From positions 186,001 through 250,000 of the forward strand of contig JADJYC010000003.1 of the NCBI GenBank assembly GCA_016719925.1: 64,000 nt of DNA, given 5' to 3'. This DNA is from Crocinitomicaceae bacterium. Its GTDB lineage: Bacteria > Bacteroidota > Bacteroidia > Flavobacteriales_D > Crocinitomicaceae. The notes below the pieces were generated by a model that saw nothing but the letters and a program-made list of their open reading frames with translations, made no database searches and had not been told where the DNA came from. Positions 8,762 to 18,005 of the stretch are shown in pieces. Numbering within the stretch: the stretch's first letter is position 1; each line of letters starts with the position of its first letter. The position numbers were made by a program, and so were the translations under genes.

Positions 8762-9758
8762 CTATGGATTTAAATGTACTGGCGGTAATTCACTTCCTCC
8801 CCACTCCACAACAGTAAAACCAATTCTTTTAAATGATTCATGTTTTACCTGATCAAGAATAAAAGGTGAATGTTCTGATTCAAGCGGCGCATACAACATA
8901 AACAACCTGAACATTGAATCAGGTTCAGGTATAATTTGCATTTCAGATATTGCTGACTGATAATTTTCATTAAAAAATAAACTGAACCAATACAAATTCA
9001 TTTTCAATCATACGCGGCGCCCAGAAAGTGATAAAATCTGTTTTTTCAGTTTCATTTAATCCCATTACCTCAAGTGAATTTTCAAGATAGTATACCACTG
9101 AATCAGTATGAATAATCTCAGCCTGCAATTTATTTTCAGTGAAAACAAAATCCAGTTCACTTGTCTGGGCTTCCCAAAACAACTACGGATAATTTTTACC
9201 GGTAACATGGTCTGAAATTCCATTTTCATCAACCTTTACAAACCAGCCATCATTATATTCAGGATATGTAAACGTCATTTCACCTTCAGGTTGAATTCTA
9301 ATTTCAGCATTAATTTCTTTCTCTGAATAACAATAGATAACCGGCTTATCCACTTCAATCATGTTATAGTTGTCATAAGCATAAAAATCAATATTCACCA
9401 CGTGCTGACTTTTGAATTTATAATTCCATATTATCACCTCATCATAACCTTTGGCAAACATGTATATGGAAGTATCTCCTTCTTTTAAAACTAATGTATA
9501 TTCACCTTTTCGTCACTGTAGGTAAAATGCTTTTATCCAGGTGCCAATATATCCGCCTGAAATTTCAGGAGCTTTCTGATCATCTGCATAATAATTGGGG
9601 TTGTGAATTTTTCCTCTGACAATACACTCACCTGGTTTCAGAATAGAAGAATACTCATCAGAAATAACAACATAGTTACCCTGAGGCAGAGATTTTCTTT
9701 CTTCAGCAAAACTGCTGGCTAAACCAAAAACGAGAACAAGTGAAAATACTAGTTTCAT
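8762..9758 (-). pseudogene. Secreted KPVIYLY/VEWGG-domain protein, array paralog 3 (multiply broken)
   Basis: Same architecture as its neighbours, but split into frames 9513-9758, 9183-9461, 8970-9182 and 8762-9007. Comparison with the siblings suggests three lost bases between about 9495 and 9545, in T and A runs around an expected KSIFTYSDEKGEY. There is also an in-frame TAG at 9180-9182, where siblings have YP(Y)LFWEA, and a lost base near 8985 (VQFIF-NENYQ). The ends are intact: signal peptide MKLVFSLVLVFGLASSFAEE and C-terminal TVVEWGGSE. It is either a decayed copy or a stretch of poor sequence. Confidence 0.7.
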
Positions 9759-9762
9759 GTCA

Positions 9763-10755
9763 TCAGATTTTTTGAGGCGTTAATTGTATAATACTTCCTC
9801 CCCATTCTACAACTGTGAAGCCGGAACGTTCAAATGATTTTAAGTCCTGAGGAATAACAGGCATTCCAATACTATTCTGATCCAGCGGTGAAATGAACAT
9901 ATAGACTCTTCTGATTGCATCTGGTTTTGGATGAACAGACATTTCAGCCACGTAATTTTCATATTCATCATCAATCATAAATTGAATCAGACAATTTTCT
10001 TTGGTTTGCATAAGTGGTCCCCAGTAAGTGATGAAATCAGTTTGTTCTTTTTGATTTAATCCAAGTAAAGTCAGTTTTTCTTCCAGAAACGGAATCACAT
10101 CAGAGGATGAAATAATAAATCCGGGAACAGCGCCATTCTCCTGCCTGTAAAACATATTTTCTGAAGATGCTTCCCAGAATAAATAGGGATATTTTTTTCC
10201 CGTTTTGATTTCTGAAATTGTTACTTCTGAATTTACTTTAAAATTCCATCCGTTTTTATATTCAGGATAAGTAAACGTAAATTCTCCTTTTGGATTGATT
10301 CTGATCTCCGCATCTTTTTCTTGGTCAGCATACAAATAAATGACCGGTTTTCTTTTGATCATGTTTTCATGATTATCCTGATGCATGTACACTGAAAGCG
10401 TAATCCGGTGCTGATCTTTAAATGGATAATTATCTATATTGATTTCTGCCCAGCCGGTTTTATAAAAGTAAAGCTGTTTGTCTTTGTTCAATTCACATAC
10501 CAATCTGAATCTTCCTAATGAATCTGTACTGTAGCTAACCGGTTTTTCAATAAATCCAACCAGCACATCTTCCAGCGGAAAACCGGAAGAAAACATCTTT
10601 ACAATTCCTTCAACTACAAAATTACCGGGTGCAATGGTCTCATCTTTTAAATCAGATACCACAGTATAATTTTGAGTCAAACCAGATGATCGGTCTTCAG
10701 CAGAGGCACTTAATCCAAAACCAAAAATTGAACTTAACAGAAACCAGTTTTTCAT
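9763..10755 (-). CDS. Secreted KPVIYLY/VEWGG-domain protein, array paralog 4 (intact, first in array)
   Basis: Intact, 330 residues, and first in the direction of transcription. It has signal peptide MKNWFLLSSIFGFGLSASAE, then VVSDLKDETIAPGNFVVEG, shared with the siblings, and a CarboxypepD-like sandwich with STDSLGRFRL. The unknown domain has KPVIYLYADQE, YPEYKNGW, YPYLFWEAS, LGLNQKEQTDFITYWGP, RRVYMFISP and TVVEWGG. Each signature is shared with paralogs 1-3 while the intervening loops differ, which suggests old duplication with divergence. Only 4 bases separate it from paralog 3. Confidence 0.8.
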   Translation of the reverse strand: MKNWFLLSSIFGFGLSASAEDRSSGLTQNYTVVSDLKDETIAPGNFVVEGIVKMFSSGFPLEDVLVGFIEKPVSYSTDSLGRFRLVCELNKDKQLYFYKTGWAEINIDNYPFKDQHRITLSVYMHQDNHENMIKRKPVIYLYADQEKDAEIRINPKGEFTFTYPEYKNGWNFKVNSEVTISEIKTGKKYPYLFWEASSENMFYRQENGAVPGFIISSSDVIPFLEEKLTLLGLNQKEQTDFITYWGPLMQTKENCLIQFMIDDEYENYVAEMSVHPKPDAIRRVYMFISPLDQNSIGMPVIPQDLKSFERSGFTVVEWGGSIIQLTPQKI

Positions 10756-10824
10756 GATTTAATTATTCAGATGAACAGACTTTAATACAATCAGACTGTA
10801 AAAACGTTCACAAATAAATACGAA

Positions 10825-11543
10825 TTAATAGCCTTCCTTTATTCGCTCGAAATGTGCGTATTTATCTTTGATGTAAACGATTAGATCGTAATCTGTTGCA
10901 GATTTTAAAAATTCAGGATTGAGATTCAGAAAAACAATAAACTCCTCCAGATCTTCATCACTCAGACTGATGATTTCATGATGCACATATAATCTGAGAA
11001 TTTCACGTATGACATCATGCTGCTGATCAGCATACCCATTTCAGCCACCAGACGCTTTGTTTGCTCACGTTTGCTGAAAGCCATGTACAATGCAGTGATT
11101 GGACTGGTGAAAGCATTTTCAAGTGTAACTGTTGGTACTTCTCTTTTTGCAATATTGGCGCGTTCCTCCTGCAATTCTTCCAGGGTCTTATAAGGTGTCA
11201 CGATAACTTCATCACTCGAATAAGCAAGCATTTTCAAATAAATGGTTACTTCATAAACAGGCTGATAGGGTTTATTTTTAAAACTCAGATTGACTGTTTG
11301 ATAACCAACAACTGAGACCGCAACCAGATCATTTTTATTCACCGTAATTTCAAATGTTCCATGATAATCACCAAAAATTCCCTTGCCTGCGGTTTTATTG
11401 ACAACCATCATGTTGTAAAATCCAACAGAGGTGGTTGTATCAATGACTGTTCCTCTGATGGTGATTAAAGAATCATTATTCTCCTGCGAAAACAGCGGAT
11501 TTAAAGAATAACAGACCAGAAAAAGAGTTAAAAAATGCCTCAT
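10825..11543 (-). CDS. CarboxypepD-regulatory-like secreted protein (frameshift near the 3' end)
   Basis: It has a signal peptide (MRHFLTLFLVCYSLNPLFSQ), then a CarboxypepD-like / SusC-plug-type sandwich with IRGTVIDTTTSVGFYNMMVVN and VSVVGYQTVNLSF. The tail AFTSPITALYMAFSKREQ-TKRLV is common in Bacteroidota proteins of this type. The uninterrupted frame stops at 10962, but adding one base near 11030 restores a plausible end (DQQHDVIREILRLYVHHE, then a stop at 10825). I chose the ATG at 11541-11543 because it starts the signal peptide. It is the same strand as the paralog array and 69 bases upstream of it, possibly co-transcribed. Confidence 0.7.
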
Positions 11544-11690
11544 TATTAAGTAAAGTAACAAAAATTAGTCCAGAATATTTTAAAGTGGATTTTAATATTT
11601 GTTATTAATGGCAAAATTGAAGTGAGCGGGACTTTTGTCACTGAACATTAAACTTATGAAAGTGGTGAATAAGCTCAGACAAAAAATCAG

Positions 11691-11960
11691 TCAAGGGTTT
11701 CTCCGATTAATCTTTGTTATCTCTGCTTCTCCGTGTTTAAAAAAGGATTAATAAATCTCAAATGATCGATAGGTTCTCTGTGCAGAATAAACGTGTTAAT
11801 TTTTTTTACCACGGAGACATGGAGAACATGAAGCTGCACAGAGCAAATTCAAATCATAAATAGATTTTTACTATACAATATTCAAACTGCAAACCGATTA
11901 ATAGTAATTTGTAAATTTCTCAGTGAATCTCTTTGCTCTCTGTGTCTCTGTGGTAAAGCA
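11691..11960. repeat. Dispersed inverted-repeat element (ACCACGGAGACATGGAG type), copy 1
   Basis: The 466-base gap between 11577 and 12042 has no gene. It holds an arm reading TTTTTTACCACGGAGACATG (about 11802-11821) and, 110 bases on, an arm in the opposite sense ending CTGTGTCTCTGTGGTAAA (to about 11957). Both arms recur at 41470-41645 in swapped order. A third partial arm (TCTCTGCTTCTCCGTG) lies near 11722. Confidence 0.65.
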
Positions 11961-12042
11961 AAACTCAAACCAACCTTAAATTACCGGTTAGTTTTCCACG
12001 CTGAATATTTCTGATCCAGATAAACGGGTTCAGCATCATTCT

Positions 12043-13446
12043 TTATTTTTTGAAAACAGCGTAAGATGCAGATGCAAGTTCACCGGAAATTGTTTCTTTC
12101 AGATATTCAGGTTTGAAATGATCACCCACAAAATTGATGGTAAATTTTCCGCTGACAAATTCATCGTGTTTCAAAGCAAACCGGCAGAAACCGAGGGTAG
12201 TTGAAAAACCACAGATTTCAAATTCATCAATAGCCTTCAGCATTTTATCAATTGCTTCTTTTCTGTCCTTTCCATGAACAATCAGTTTTGCAATCATCGG
12301 GTCATACATCAAAGGAATAGTCATTCCCTCTTCATATCCGTCATCTATTCTCACTCCTATTCCAACCGGTCTTTTATAACGTATAATTTTTCCAAGATCC
12401 GGTAAAAAATTATTTTCAGGATCTTCAGCACAGATTCTTATTTCAATAGAATGTCCTTCCAGTTTTACCTGTTCCTGTGTATAAGAAAGTTTTTCACCAC
12501 GCGCAACTTTAATTTGTTCTTCAACCAAATCCAAACCTGTGATCATTTCAGTCACCGGATGCTCTACCTGAAGACGGGTATTCATTTCAAGAAAATAAAA
12601 ATTCTTGTCTTTATCTAACAAAAATTCTACAGTTCCTACTCCTTCATAATCACAAGAGCGGGCAACATTCACAGCTGCTTCACCAATTTTTTTACGGAGG
12701 TTTGCATCCACAACCGGAGACGGAGCTTCTTCAACCAGTTTTTGGTGACGACGCTGAATTGAACATTCTCTTTCATTCAGATAAATGACATTTCCGTGCT
12801 GATCAGCAATAATCTGAATTTCGATGTGCTTGGGCTGCTGAACAAATTTTTCAATGAATACAGAACCGTTTCCAAAAGATGAAATTGCTTCAGAAGTTGC
12901 TCTGTCAAATTGATCTTTAAAATCTTCTTCTTTCTCAACTGTTCTCATTCCTTTTCCACCACCACCTGCTGATGCTTTAATCAGAATAGGATATCCAACT
13001 TCACGTGCTACTTTTTTTCCAAGTTCGATGTCCGCAATTGCTTCATCTGTTCCGGGAACCATGGGTACATTGAAATTTTTTACTGCCTGTTTGGCATCCA
13101 GTTTATCACCCATTACACGAATTGCTTTCAATGTAGGTCCAATAAATTTGATTCCGGCCGCTGCAACCCGTTCAGCAAAAACTGCATTTTCAGATAAAAA
13201 TCCGTAACCGGGATGAATTCCGTCAGCGCGGGTAGCTTTGGCAACTGCAAGAATTTTATCCATGTTCAGATAACTTTCAGATGGTTTAGCATCACCAATA
13301 CAATATGCTTCATCAGCAAATTTTACAAACGGCGCATCAGCATCAGCAGTTGAATATACAGCGACACTTGTGATTTGCATTTGTTTTAGCGTGCGCATGA
13401 TTCTCAATGCAATTTCACCGCGGTTGGCAACCAGAACTTTTTTCAT
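12043..13446 (-). CDS. accC: Biotin carboxylase subunit of an acyl-CoA carboxylase
   Basis: 467 residues, complete. It carboxylates biotin on a carrier protein using ATP and bicarbonate, for acetyl-CoA carboxylase or a related acyl-CoA carboxylase. The order is the N-terminal fold (KKVLVANRGEIALRI), an ATP-grasp domain with the glycine loop ASAGGGGKGM near residue 163, ERECSIQRRHQK near 233 and FLEMNTRLQVEHPVTE near 285, and the biotin-carboxylase C domain. No biotinyl (MKM) domain is fused and no carrier or carboxyltransferase gene is adjacent, so whether it serves acetyl-, propionyl- or methylcrotonyl-CoA is not resolved. It follows tamB by 34 bases on the same strand. Confidence 0.85.
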   Translation of the reverse strand: MKKVLVANRGEIALRIMRTLKQMQITSVAVYSTADADAPFVKFADEAYCIGDAKPSESYLNMDKILAVAKATRADGIHPGYGFLSENAVFAERVAAAGIKFIGPTLKAIRVMGDKLDAKQAVKNFNVPMVPGTDEAIADIELGKKVAREVGYPILIKASAGGGGKGMRTVEKEEDFKDQFDRATSEAISSFGNGSVFIEKFVQQPKHIEIQIIADQHGNVIYLNERECSIQRRHQKLVEEAPSPVVDANLRKKIGEAAVNVARSCDYEGVGTVEFLLDKDKNFYFLEMNTRLQVEHPVTEMITGLDLVEEQIKVARGEKLSYTQEQVKLEGHSIEIRICAEDPENNFLPDLGKIIRYKRPVGIGVRIDDGYEEGMTIPLMYDPMIAKLIVHGKDRKEAIDKMLKAIDEFEICGFSTTLGFCRFALKHDEFVSGKFTINFVGDHFKPEYLKETISGELASASYAVFKK

Positions 13447-13480
13447 AGGTTTTTAATTTACGCTGAGAACAGCTATTTGA

Positions 13481-15859
13481 TCAGCTCTCAACAGGTATCG
13501 GGGTTTTTCTTTTGTTTGCTTTGTCTTCATCACGGTACTCCACATCATTTTCTTTTGTTCTGAAAATATTTAAAAATCCCTGCAGCAATTTAAATTCACG
13601 TGCATCATCAAATGTTTCCTGATAGTGCATACTGACACCTTGTGTGAATCCTCCCTGATTGGCATCAGCACCGGTGTTGGATTCATTAAAAAAGTTTAAT
13701 GTAAATGAACCATCATCATTCAGTTTGTATTCCACTCTTACATCTCCCACAATTGAACTGGCAGATTCACTGCTTCCTTCAACTACTCCGCCACTAACTG
13801 AAACGGAAATATTATCACTGACCTGTTTCTGAACTTTGAATCCTTTGGTACCTGAAAGATTTGCTGAAATTTTTAAATCCCCGCTGATAGCATCAAACAA
13901 GGCATTCATCTGATCTTCAATCAGAGCCATGGCACCGCTTCCTGATTGTCCTGAACCGTAAATAGGAATAAACCGTTGTAAAACCAGAATAGCAAAAAAC
14001 TGTTTGGTTAACATGTCGTCTTTTACTTTTAATGCTGCAATCGCATCCTTCCCTTCCTGATCTGCTTTACGTGCTTCAATATTAAATTTCAGCTTTGGTG
14101 ACATCAGTGTATTTGACATGATGAGAATTCCCGTAATCTCATCTTTTCTTCCGCCTCTGTCGCCCGGCGGAGGAGTAATATCCTGCAAATCAAGATTACG
14201 TAAAAATTCAGCTTTGATATCTATGTTTGCATCATACGGTGAACGTGACCAGCTGATGTTACTGGTTGGATCAATCACAAAATCTTCACGCACCAGTGTT
14301 TTCATTCTCATGTTGTACATTCCGTCCAGAATGTGGTATTTTCCATACATGGTCATTTCACCATAATCATCCATGGCAATTTCAATATCTCCTTCTCCTC
14401 TTGAAACAATCTGATCTTCATAAACCGGTTCAAAAACAATGGTCACTTTTGCATCTTTGGTGACATGAAATTTCATGTCCAGTGTCATTCCCATCCGTTC
14501 AATTTCTTTTTGAATTTCAGTTTTGCTTGTGTCTTCCGGTTCAACAAATTGAATGAATGATGTTTCTTCCAGTTCAGATGTTCCGTAAAGCGGCAATACC
14601 AATTCGGTTCCCTTTTCAGTAGTAGCATCCACTGTAATCTGCACTAATTCATCATAACCAAAAATGTTTACAATTCCTGATATGTAAGCTTTACCGTAGT
14701 AATAACTTCCTTCTTCATAAACGGTATTCATCACCAGAAATTTGTCAGACATGCGCGGATCTTCCATATCTAAAGTGACATCATAGTTGAAGTTGCTCCA
14801 GTCTTCATGATAAATTTGCATGTTTGCAAAGGCCCGGTTTCCTTCCTGATCAAAAAGATCCATGTGGTTCACAATTATTTCATCATCACCAAAATCAACG
14901 CCGCCTGAAAATCCAAATCCGACATTGAACATTGGTACCATCACACCAGCCATCAGAATATCCAGTTTTCCATCTACAACCGGATTGGTCAGCTCTCCTG
15001 TCACATGCAGATCACCGTCCAGAATTCCTTCAATCTGTGTGTACAATTCAGGATCTTCAAATGCATTTAAGAAAGAAATATCTGTGTAATCAAATGAAAG
15101 ATTCAGGTTGATATTGTCGGTTTCTTTTTCTAACCAGTAATTTCCGTCAAAGCGGAACGTTTCTTTTTTATCTCTTTTCAGATTTCCAAGCAAACCAATA
15201 CTGTTGTTGGTTTTATCCCATTCAGTTCCTACCATTAAATCACCCACAAGCTCACCATTTACCACAAAATTTTTGATATCAGAAATTGACTGGAAACGGA
15301 TGTTGTTATAAACGTCTGCAACTCCTCCGTCAATATTTAAAATTCCGCCCAGCGTTATATCACCGCCCAATAAACCGTTGATATCAGCCAGATCAAAATC
15401 CTGCACATAAAAGTTAAACCAGTCCTTTGGATTTTTAGAAATTTTTCCGTCCAGACTGACTATGTGATCTTCATGGAAAATTTTGAATTTGGTCAGCTGA
15501 ATCAATTCTGAATTGTACAGAATTTTTGAGTTAGGATTTATTTCCCATTTGTTTCCTTTCAGAAAGAAAAAAGACGGTTCAAATTCAGTCATGACATTTT
15601 TGTCACCATCTACAATTGTTTTGAATGCAAAAAGCGCCGGCTCAATCAACTTGTCACCATCCCACCCCAAATTGGTAATGAATGAATTATTTTTCACGTA
15701 TGAATCAATGTAAATATTTCTGATCTGAACGCTGTCATTCATTTTACCCCGGTCAGCCTGATAGAAAATACTTGCCTTGGTGCTGTCGAATCTGTTTTCA
15801 AGTTTAATGGAATTAAGCGCCATCCCATGATATAAAACTGTTTCAACGTTTACATCCAT
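13481..15859 (-). CDS. tamB: TamB-like translocation/assembly protein, C-terminal part
   Basis: This is the C-terminal 792 residues of a TamB/AsmA-like protein, a very long periplasm-spanning beta-helical protein. In other bacteria such proteins help outer-membrane protein insertion or carry lipid between membranes. The TamB (DUF490) domain is clear toward the end: FLRNLDLQDITPPPGDRGGR, then GILIMSNTLMSPKLKFNIEA, LTKQFFAILVLQRF and GDVRVEYKLNDDGSF. The frame connects to 15850-17925 after restoring one C in GTC(C)CAGCAAAACGTTTTGCC near 15874, which reads NVPAKRFAMDV. Confidence 0.8.
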   Translation of the reverse strand: MDVNVETVLYHGMALNSIKLENRFDSTKASIFYQADRGKMNDSVQIRNIYIDSYVKNNSFITNLGWDGDKLIEPALFAFKTIVDGDKNVMTEFEPSFFFLKGNKWEINPNSKILYNSELIQLTKFKIFHEDHIVSLDGKISKNPKDWFNFYVQDFDLADINGLLGGDITLGGILNIDGGVADVYNNIRFQSISDIKNFVVNGELVGDLMVGTEWDKTNNSIGLLGNLKRDKKETFRFDGNYWLEKETDNINLNLSFDYTDISFLNAFEDPELYTQIEGILDGDLHVTGELTNPVVDGKLDILMAGVMVPMFNVGFGFSGGVDFGDDEIIVNHMDLFDQEGNRAFANMQIYHEDWSNFNYDVTLDMEDPRMSDKFLVMNTVYEEGSYYYGKAYISGIVNIFGYDELVQITVDATTEKGTELVLPLYGTSELEETSFIQFVEPEDTSKTEIQKEIERMGMTLDMKFHVTKDAKVTIVFEPVYEDQIVSRGEGDIEIAMDDYGEMTMYGKYHILDGMYNMRMKTLVREDFVIDPTSNISWSRSPYDANIDIKAEFLRNLDLQDITPPPGDRGGRKDEITGILIMSNTLMSPKLKFNIEARKADQEGKDAIAALKVKDDMLTKQFFAILVLQRFIPIYGSGQSGSGAMALIEDQMNALFDAISGDLKISANLSGTKGFKVQKQVSDNISVSVSGGVVEGSSESASSIVGDVRVEYKLNDDGSFTLNFFNESNTGADANQGGFTQGVSMHYQETFDDAREFKLLQGFLNIFRTKENDVEYRDEDKANKRKTPIPVES

Positions 15860-17925
15860 GGCAAAACGTTTTGCTGGACGTTGTAATAAGCCTGTATTCT
15901 TGAGTCTTCTGAAATATACATTTGATCATCCACAAACTGCAGCAGTGGATTTACATTGGTCAGTTTGATATCCAGATCAAAATATTTGTTTTTTGTTTTG
16001 GCTACTTCTTTAGGTGGAACCAGATTATCCACTACGTATGAAAGTTGCGTTTGCAATACCGGATAAATATCTGTAAAATCAAATTTGCCGCTCAGGTCAA
16101 TGGTCAGATATGGGCTATAAAGATGAATGGTATCAGATAATTTGGAACGGCTTATATAAAGTGCCATAGTGTCCATTTCAAAATCAATATTTCTTTCTTT
16201 GAATTTCAAATCAGTAATGGTTACATCACCGCTGATCGTCTCCATAGAGGTTCCTCTGACTTTGACTTTCACTGTAGATTCAAAACGATTGGTTGTGTCA
16301 CCATAAAAGTTCAGATCAGCCAGATGCGCACTGTCAATTTTTACGGTAAAATCAAAATACATGGATCCTTTCAAATCCACTTTTCCATCATAATTTAATG
16401 CAAGATTATCATCTTCAATATCAATTACACCTGTGAAAACATTATCAGTAAAATTTCCTTTTTTGACTTTGATGCCATGATAATTATATCCGTCCAAACC
16501 AATTTTACTAAGATTTCCGGTAAAGTCAATATTGAGATCTTTTTCAGAAAAACCTCTTCCGCTGATATCCAGGTAACCGCTGATTTCACCCAGTGCCGGG
16601 TTGCCTGAAATAGCACGAAGATTTACATTTTCCACAATCAGATCCTGCCCGTGCGGATTTCCTTCCGGTCCGTCATAATAATACAACCCATCCTCCATTT
16701 TGTGAAAACGGATTCCGTTTTGTGAATGCAGATTTCCTAATCCTGAACGCAAATCTCCGTCCACAACAAAATCTTCAATTCCTCCGTCAAAATGTCCGTC
16801 AGTCAGCAGTACAATATGGGCACGTTCATAACTTGAAGGAAGCTCGATATGTTTTTCTCCGTCTTCCAGAAAAGGTGAAAGATTCAATGCCTCAATATCA
16901 CTTACGCTGGTTCTGAAGGTATCTATCTGTTCACTGAAAAATGCGGAATTAAAATCAGCGAGATCAGGTATCTGAAAATTTCCGGCAATCAACGTGTTTT
17001 TCAAAAGAGAGATGCGCGTGTTATTAAGTCGCATTCCATAAACCGGACCTTTTATTTCCACATTTTCAAGTCTGACTATATCATCCATTCCCCAGATATC
17101 CGGAACAAAATAAGCAACATCAGCCAGCGAAACACGTGAGTTGGAAATGTGCGCATTGAACCGCACTTCAGAAACAAAATTGGAAAATTCTACACCGCCT
17201 TTTGGAGTTTGCAATTCAAAATAATCTGCAAGTAAAAGCGAATTGTTAAAGGCCAGTTTCAGATTTTTAAGAGATGCCAATTCCGGACAATAAAGAATAT
17301 CCGTACTCAGCTCCGCTAATGTAAATCCACTATGCTCTTTCAATTGTAAACCGGAAATTTTTACAGAAATGGAATCACCCATTAATCCAAACTGACTGAA
17401 CTCTCCGGACAAATTCTGAAAATGCAGATTCGAAAAATCCATTCCGTATTTTACGGGTTCGGCATTCTGATCCTGATAAATAAAATTGATATTATTAAGA
17501 GCAATAGTATTGACATTTACTTCAAAAGATGATTTGCTTGTATCTTCAGGTTCATCGCTTGCAAAATAATCAATAATATGCTGAAAGTTAAAGGTTGTAT
17601 CACCTTTGTATTTTCGGATATAGCAAAATGCATCTGTCAGTTCAGCGCGCTCAACAGTCACAAACGATTCGCTCAAACTCCAGTCTGCAATATCTGCATG
17701 AACGAGAGATGAATAGAGAAGCGTGTCATTCAATTTATCAGCGACATAAATTCCTTCAATATCAACTTGATCGAAAAAGACAATATCTACTTTTTCAATA
17801 GAAACATCTGTTCCCCATTCTTCACTCAGATAAGATGCTACCTGTTGCGCAGCCCAGGTTTGGAACCAGCTTGTACGGATTGCAAATGCCAGAAAAAAAA
17901 CAACGATAATAATTAACTCCGCCAA
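15850..17925 (-). CDS. tamB: TamB-like translocation/assembly protein, N-terminal part
   Basis: The N-terminal helix AELIIIVVFFLAFAIRTSWF anchors the protein in the inner membrane. It is followed by AAQQVASYLSEEWGTDVSIEKVDI and repeated beta-strand segments typical of AsmA/TamB proteins. Total length with the C-terminal part is about 1,485 residues. The nominal TTG start at 17925 is doubtful: the frame extends upstream to about 17980 (RIAKVKKILRAFGNGIHL) without an ATG, so a base in the start codon is probably lost. The -7 element at 17993-18000 favours a start in that extension. Confidence 0.78.
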   Translation of the reverse strand: MAELIIIVVFFLAFAIRTSWFQTWAAQQVASYLSEEWGTDVSIEKVDIVFFDQVDIEGIYVADKLNDTLLYSSLVHADIADWSLSESFVTVERAELTDAFCYIRKYKGDTTFNFQHIIDYFASDEPEDTSKSSFEVNVNTIALNNINFIYQDQNAEPVKYGMDFSNLHFQNLSGEFSQFGLMGDSISVKISGLQLKEHSGFTLAELSTDILYCPELASLKNLKLAFNNSLLLADYFELQTPKGGVEFSNFVSEVRFNAHISNSRVSLADVAYFVPDIWGMDDIVRLENVEIKGPVYGMRLNNTRISLLKNTLIAGNFQIPDLADFNSAFFSEQIDTFRTSVSDIEALNLSPFLEDGEKHIELPSSYERAHIVLLTDGHFDGGIEDFVVDGDLRSGLGNLHSQNGIRFHKMEDGLYYYDGPEGNPHGQDLIVENVNLRAISGNPALGEISGYLDISGRGFSEKDLNIDFTGNLSKIGLDGYNYHGIKVKKGNFTDNVFTGVIDIEDDNLALNYDGKVDLKGSMYFDFTVKIDSAHLADLNFYGDTTNRFESTVKVKVRGTSMETISGDVTITDLKFKERNIDFEMDTMALYISRSKLSDTIHLYSPYLTIDLSGKFDFTDIYPVLQTQLSYVVDNLVPPKEVAKTKNKYFDLDIKLTNVNPLLQFVDDQMYISEDSRIQAYYNVQQNVLPWM

Positions 17926-17964
17926 CAGATGAATTCCGTTGCCAAAAGCTCTCAGTATTTTCTT

Positions 17965-17972
17965 TACTTTTG
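17965..17972 (+). promoter_or_regulatory. -7 element (TACTTTTG) for tsaD
   Basis: TAnnTTTG match 34 bases before the tsaD start at 18006. It overlaps the tamB promoter region on the other strand, face to face. Confidence 0.5.
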
Positions 17973-17992
17973 CGATGCGTTGTATTTTTTCT

Positions 17993-18000
17993 CAAAATTA
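17993..18000 (-). promoter_or_regulatory. -7 element (TAATTTTG) for tamB
   Basis: Read on the minus strand this is TAATTTTG, a TAnnTTTG match. The expected transcript start (near 17986) precedes the tamB frame and lies only a few bases from that expected for tsaD. Confidence 0.45.
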
Positions 18001-18005
18001 ATCAT

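Noticed and set aside
9180..9182. Stop codon read-through (TAG) at YP*LFWE
   Set aside because: The same gene has several other lesions and no other gene here shows in-frame TAG, so recoding is unlikely.
11061..11315. Plus-strand open frame within the CarboxypepD gene
   Set aside because: It is a shadow of the minus-strand gene, with no signal, motif or promoter.
12043..13446. Complete acyl-CoA carboxylase operon
   Set aside because: No biotin carrier or carboxyltransferase gene lies beside it; tamB is upstream.
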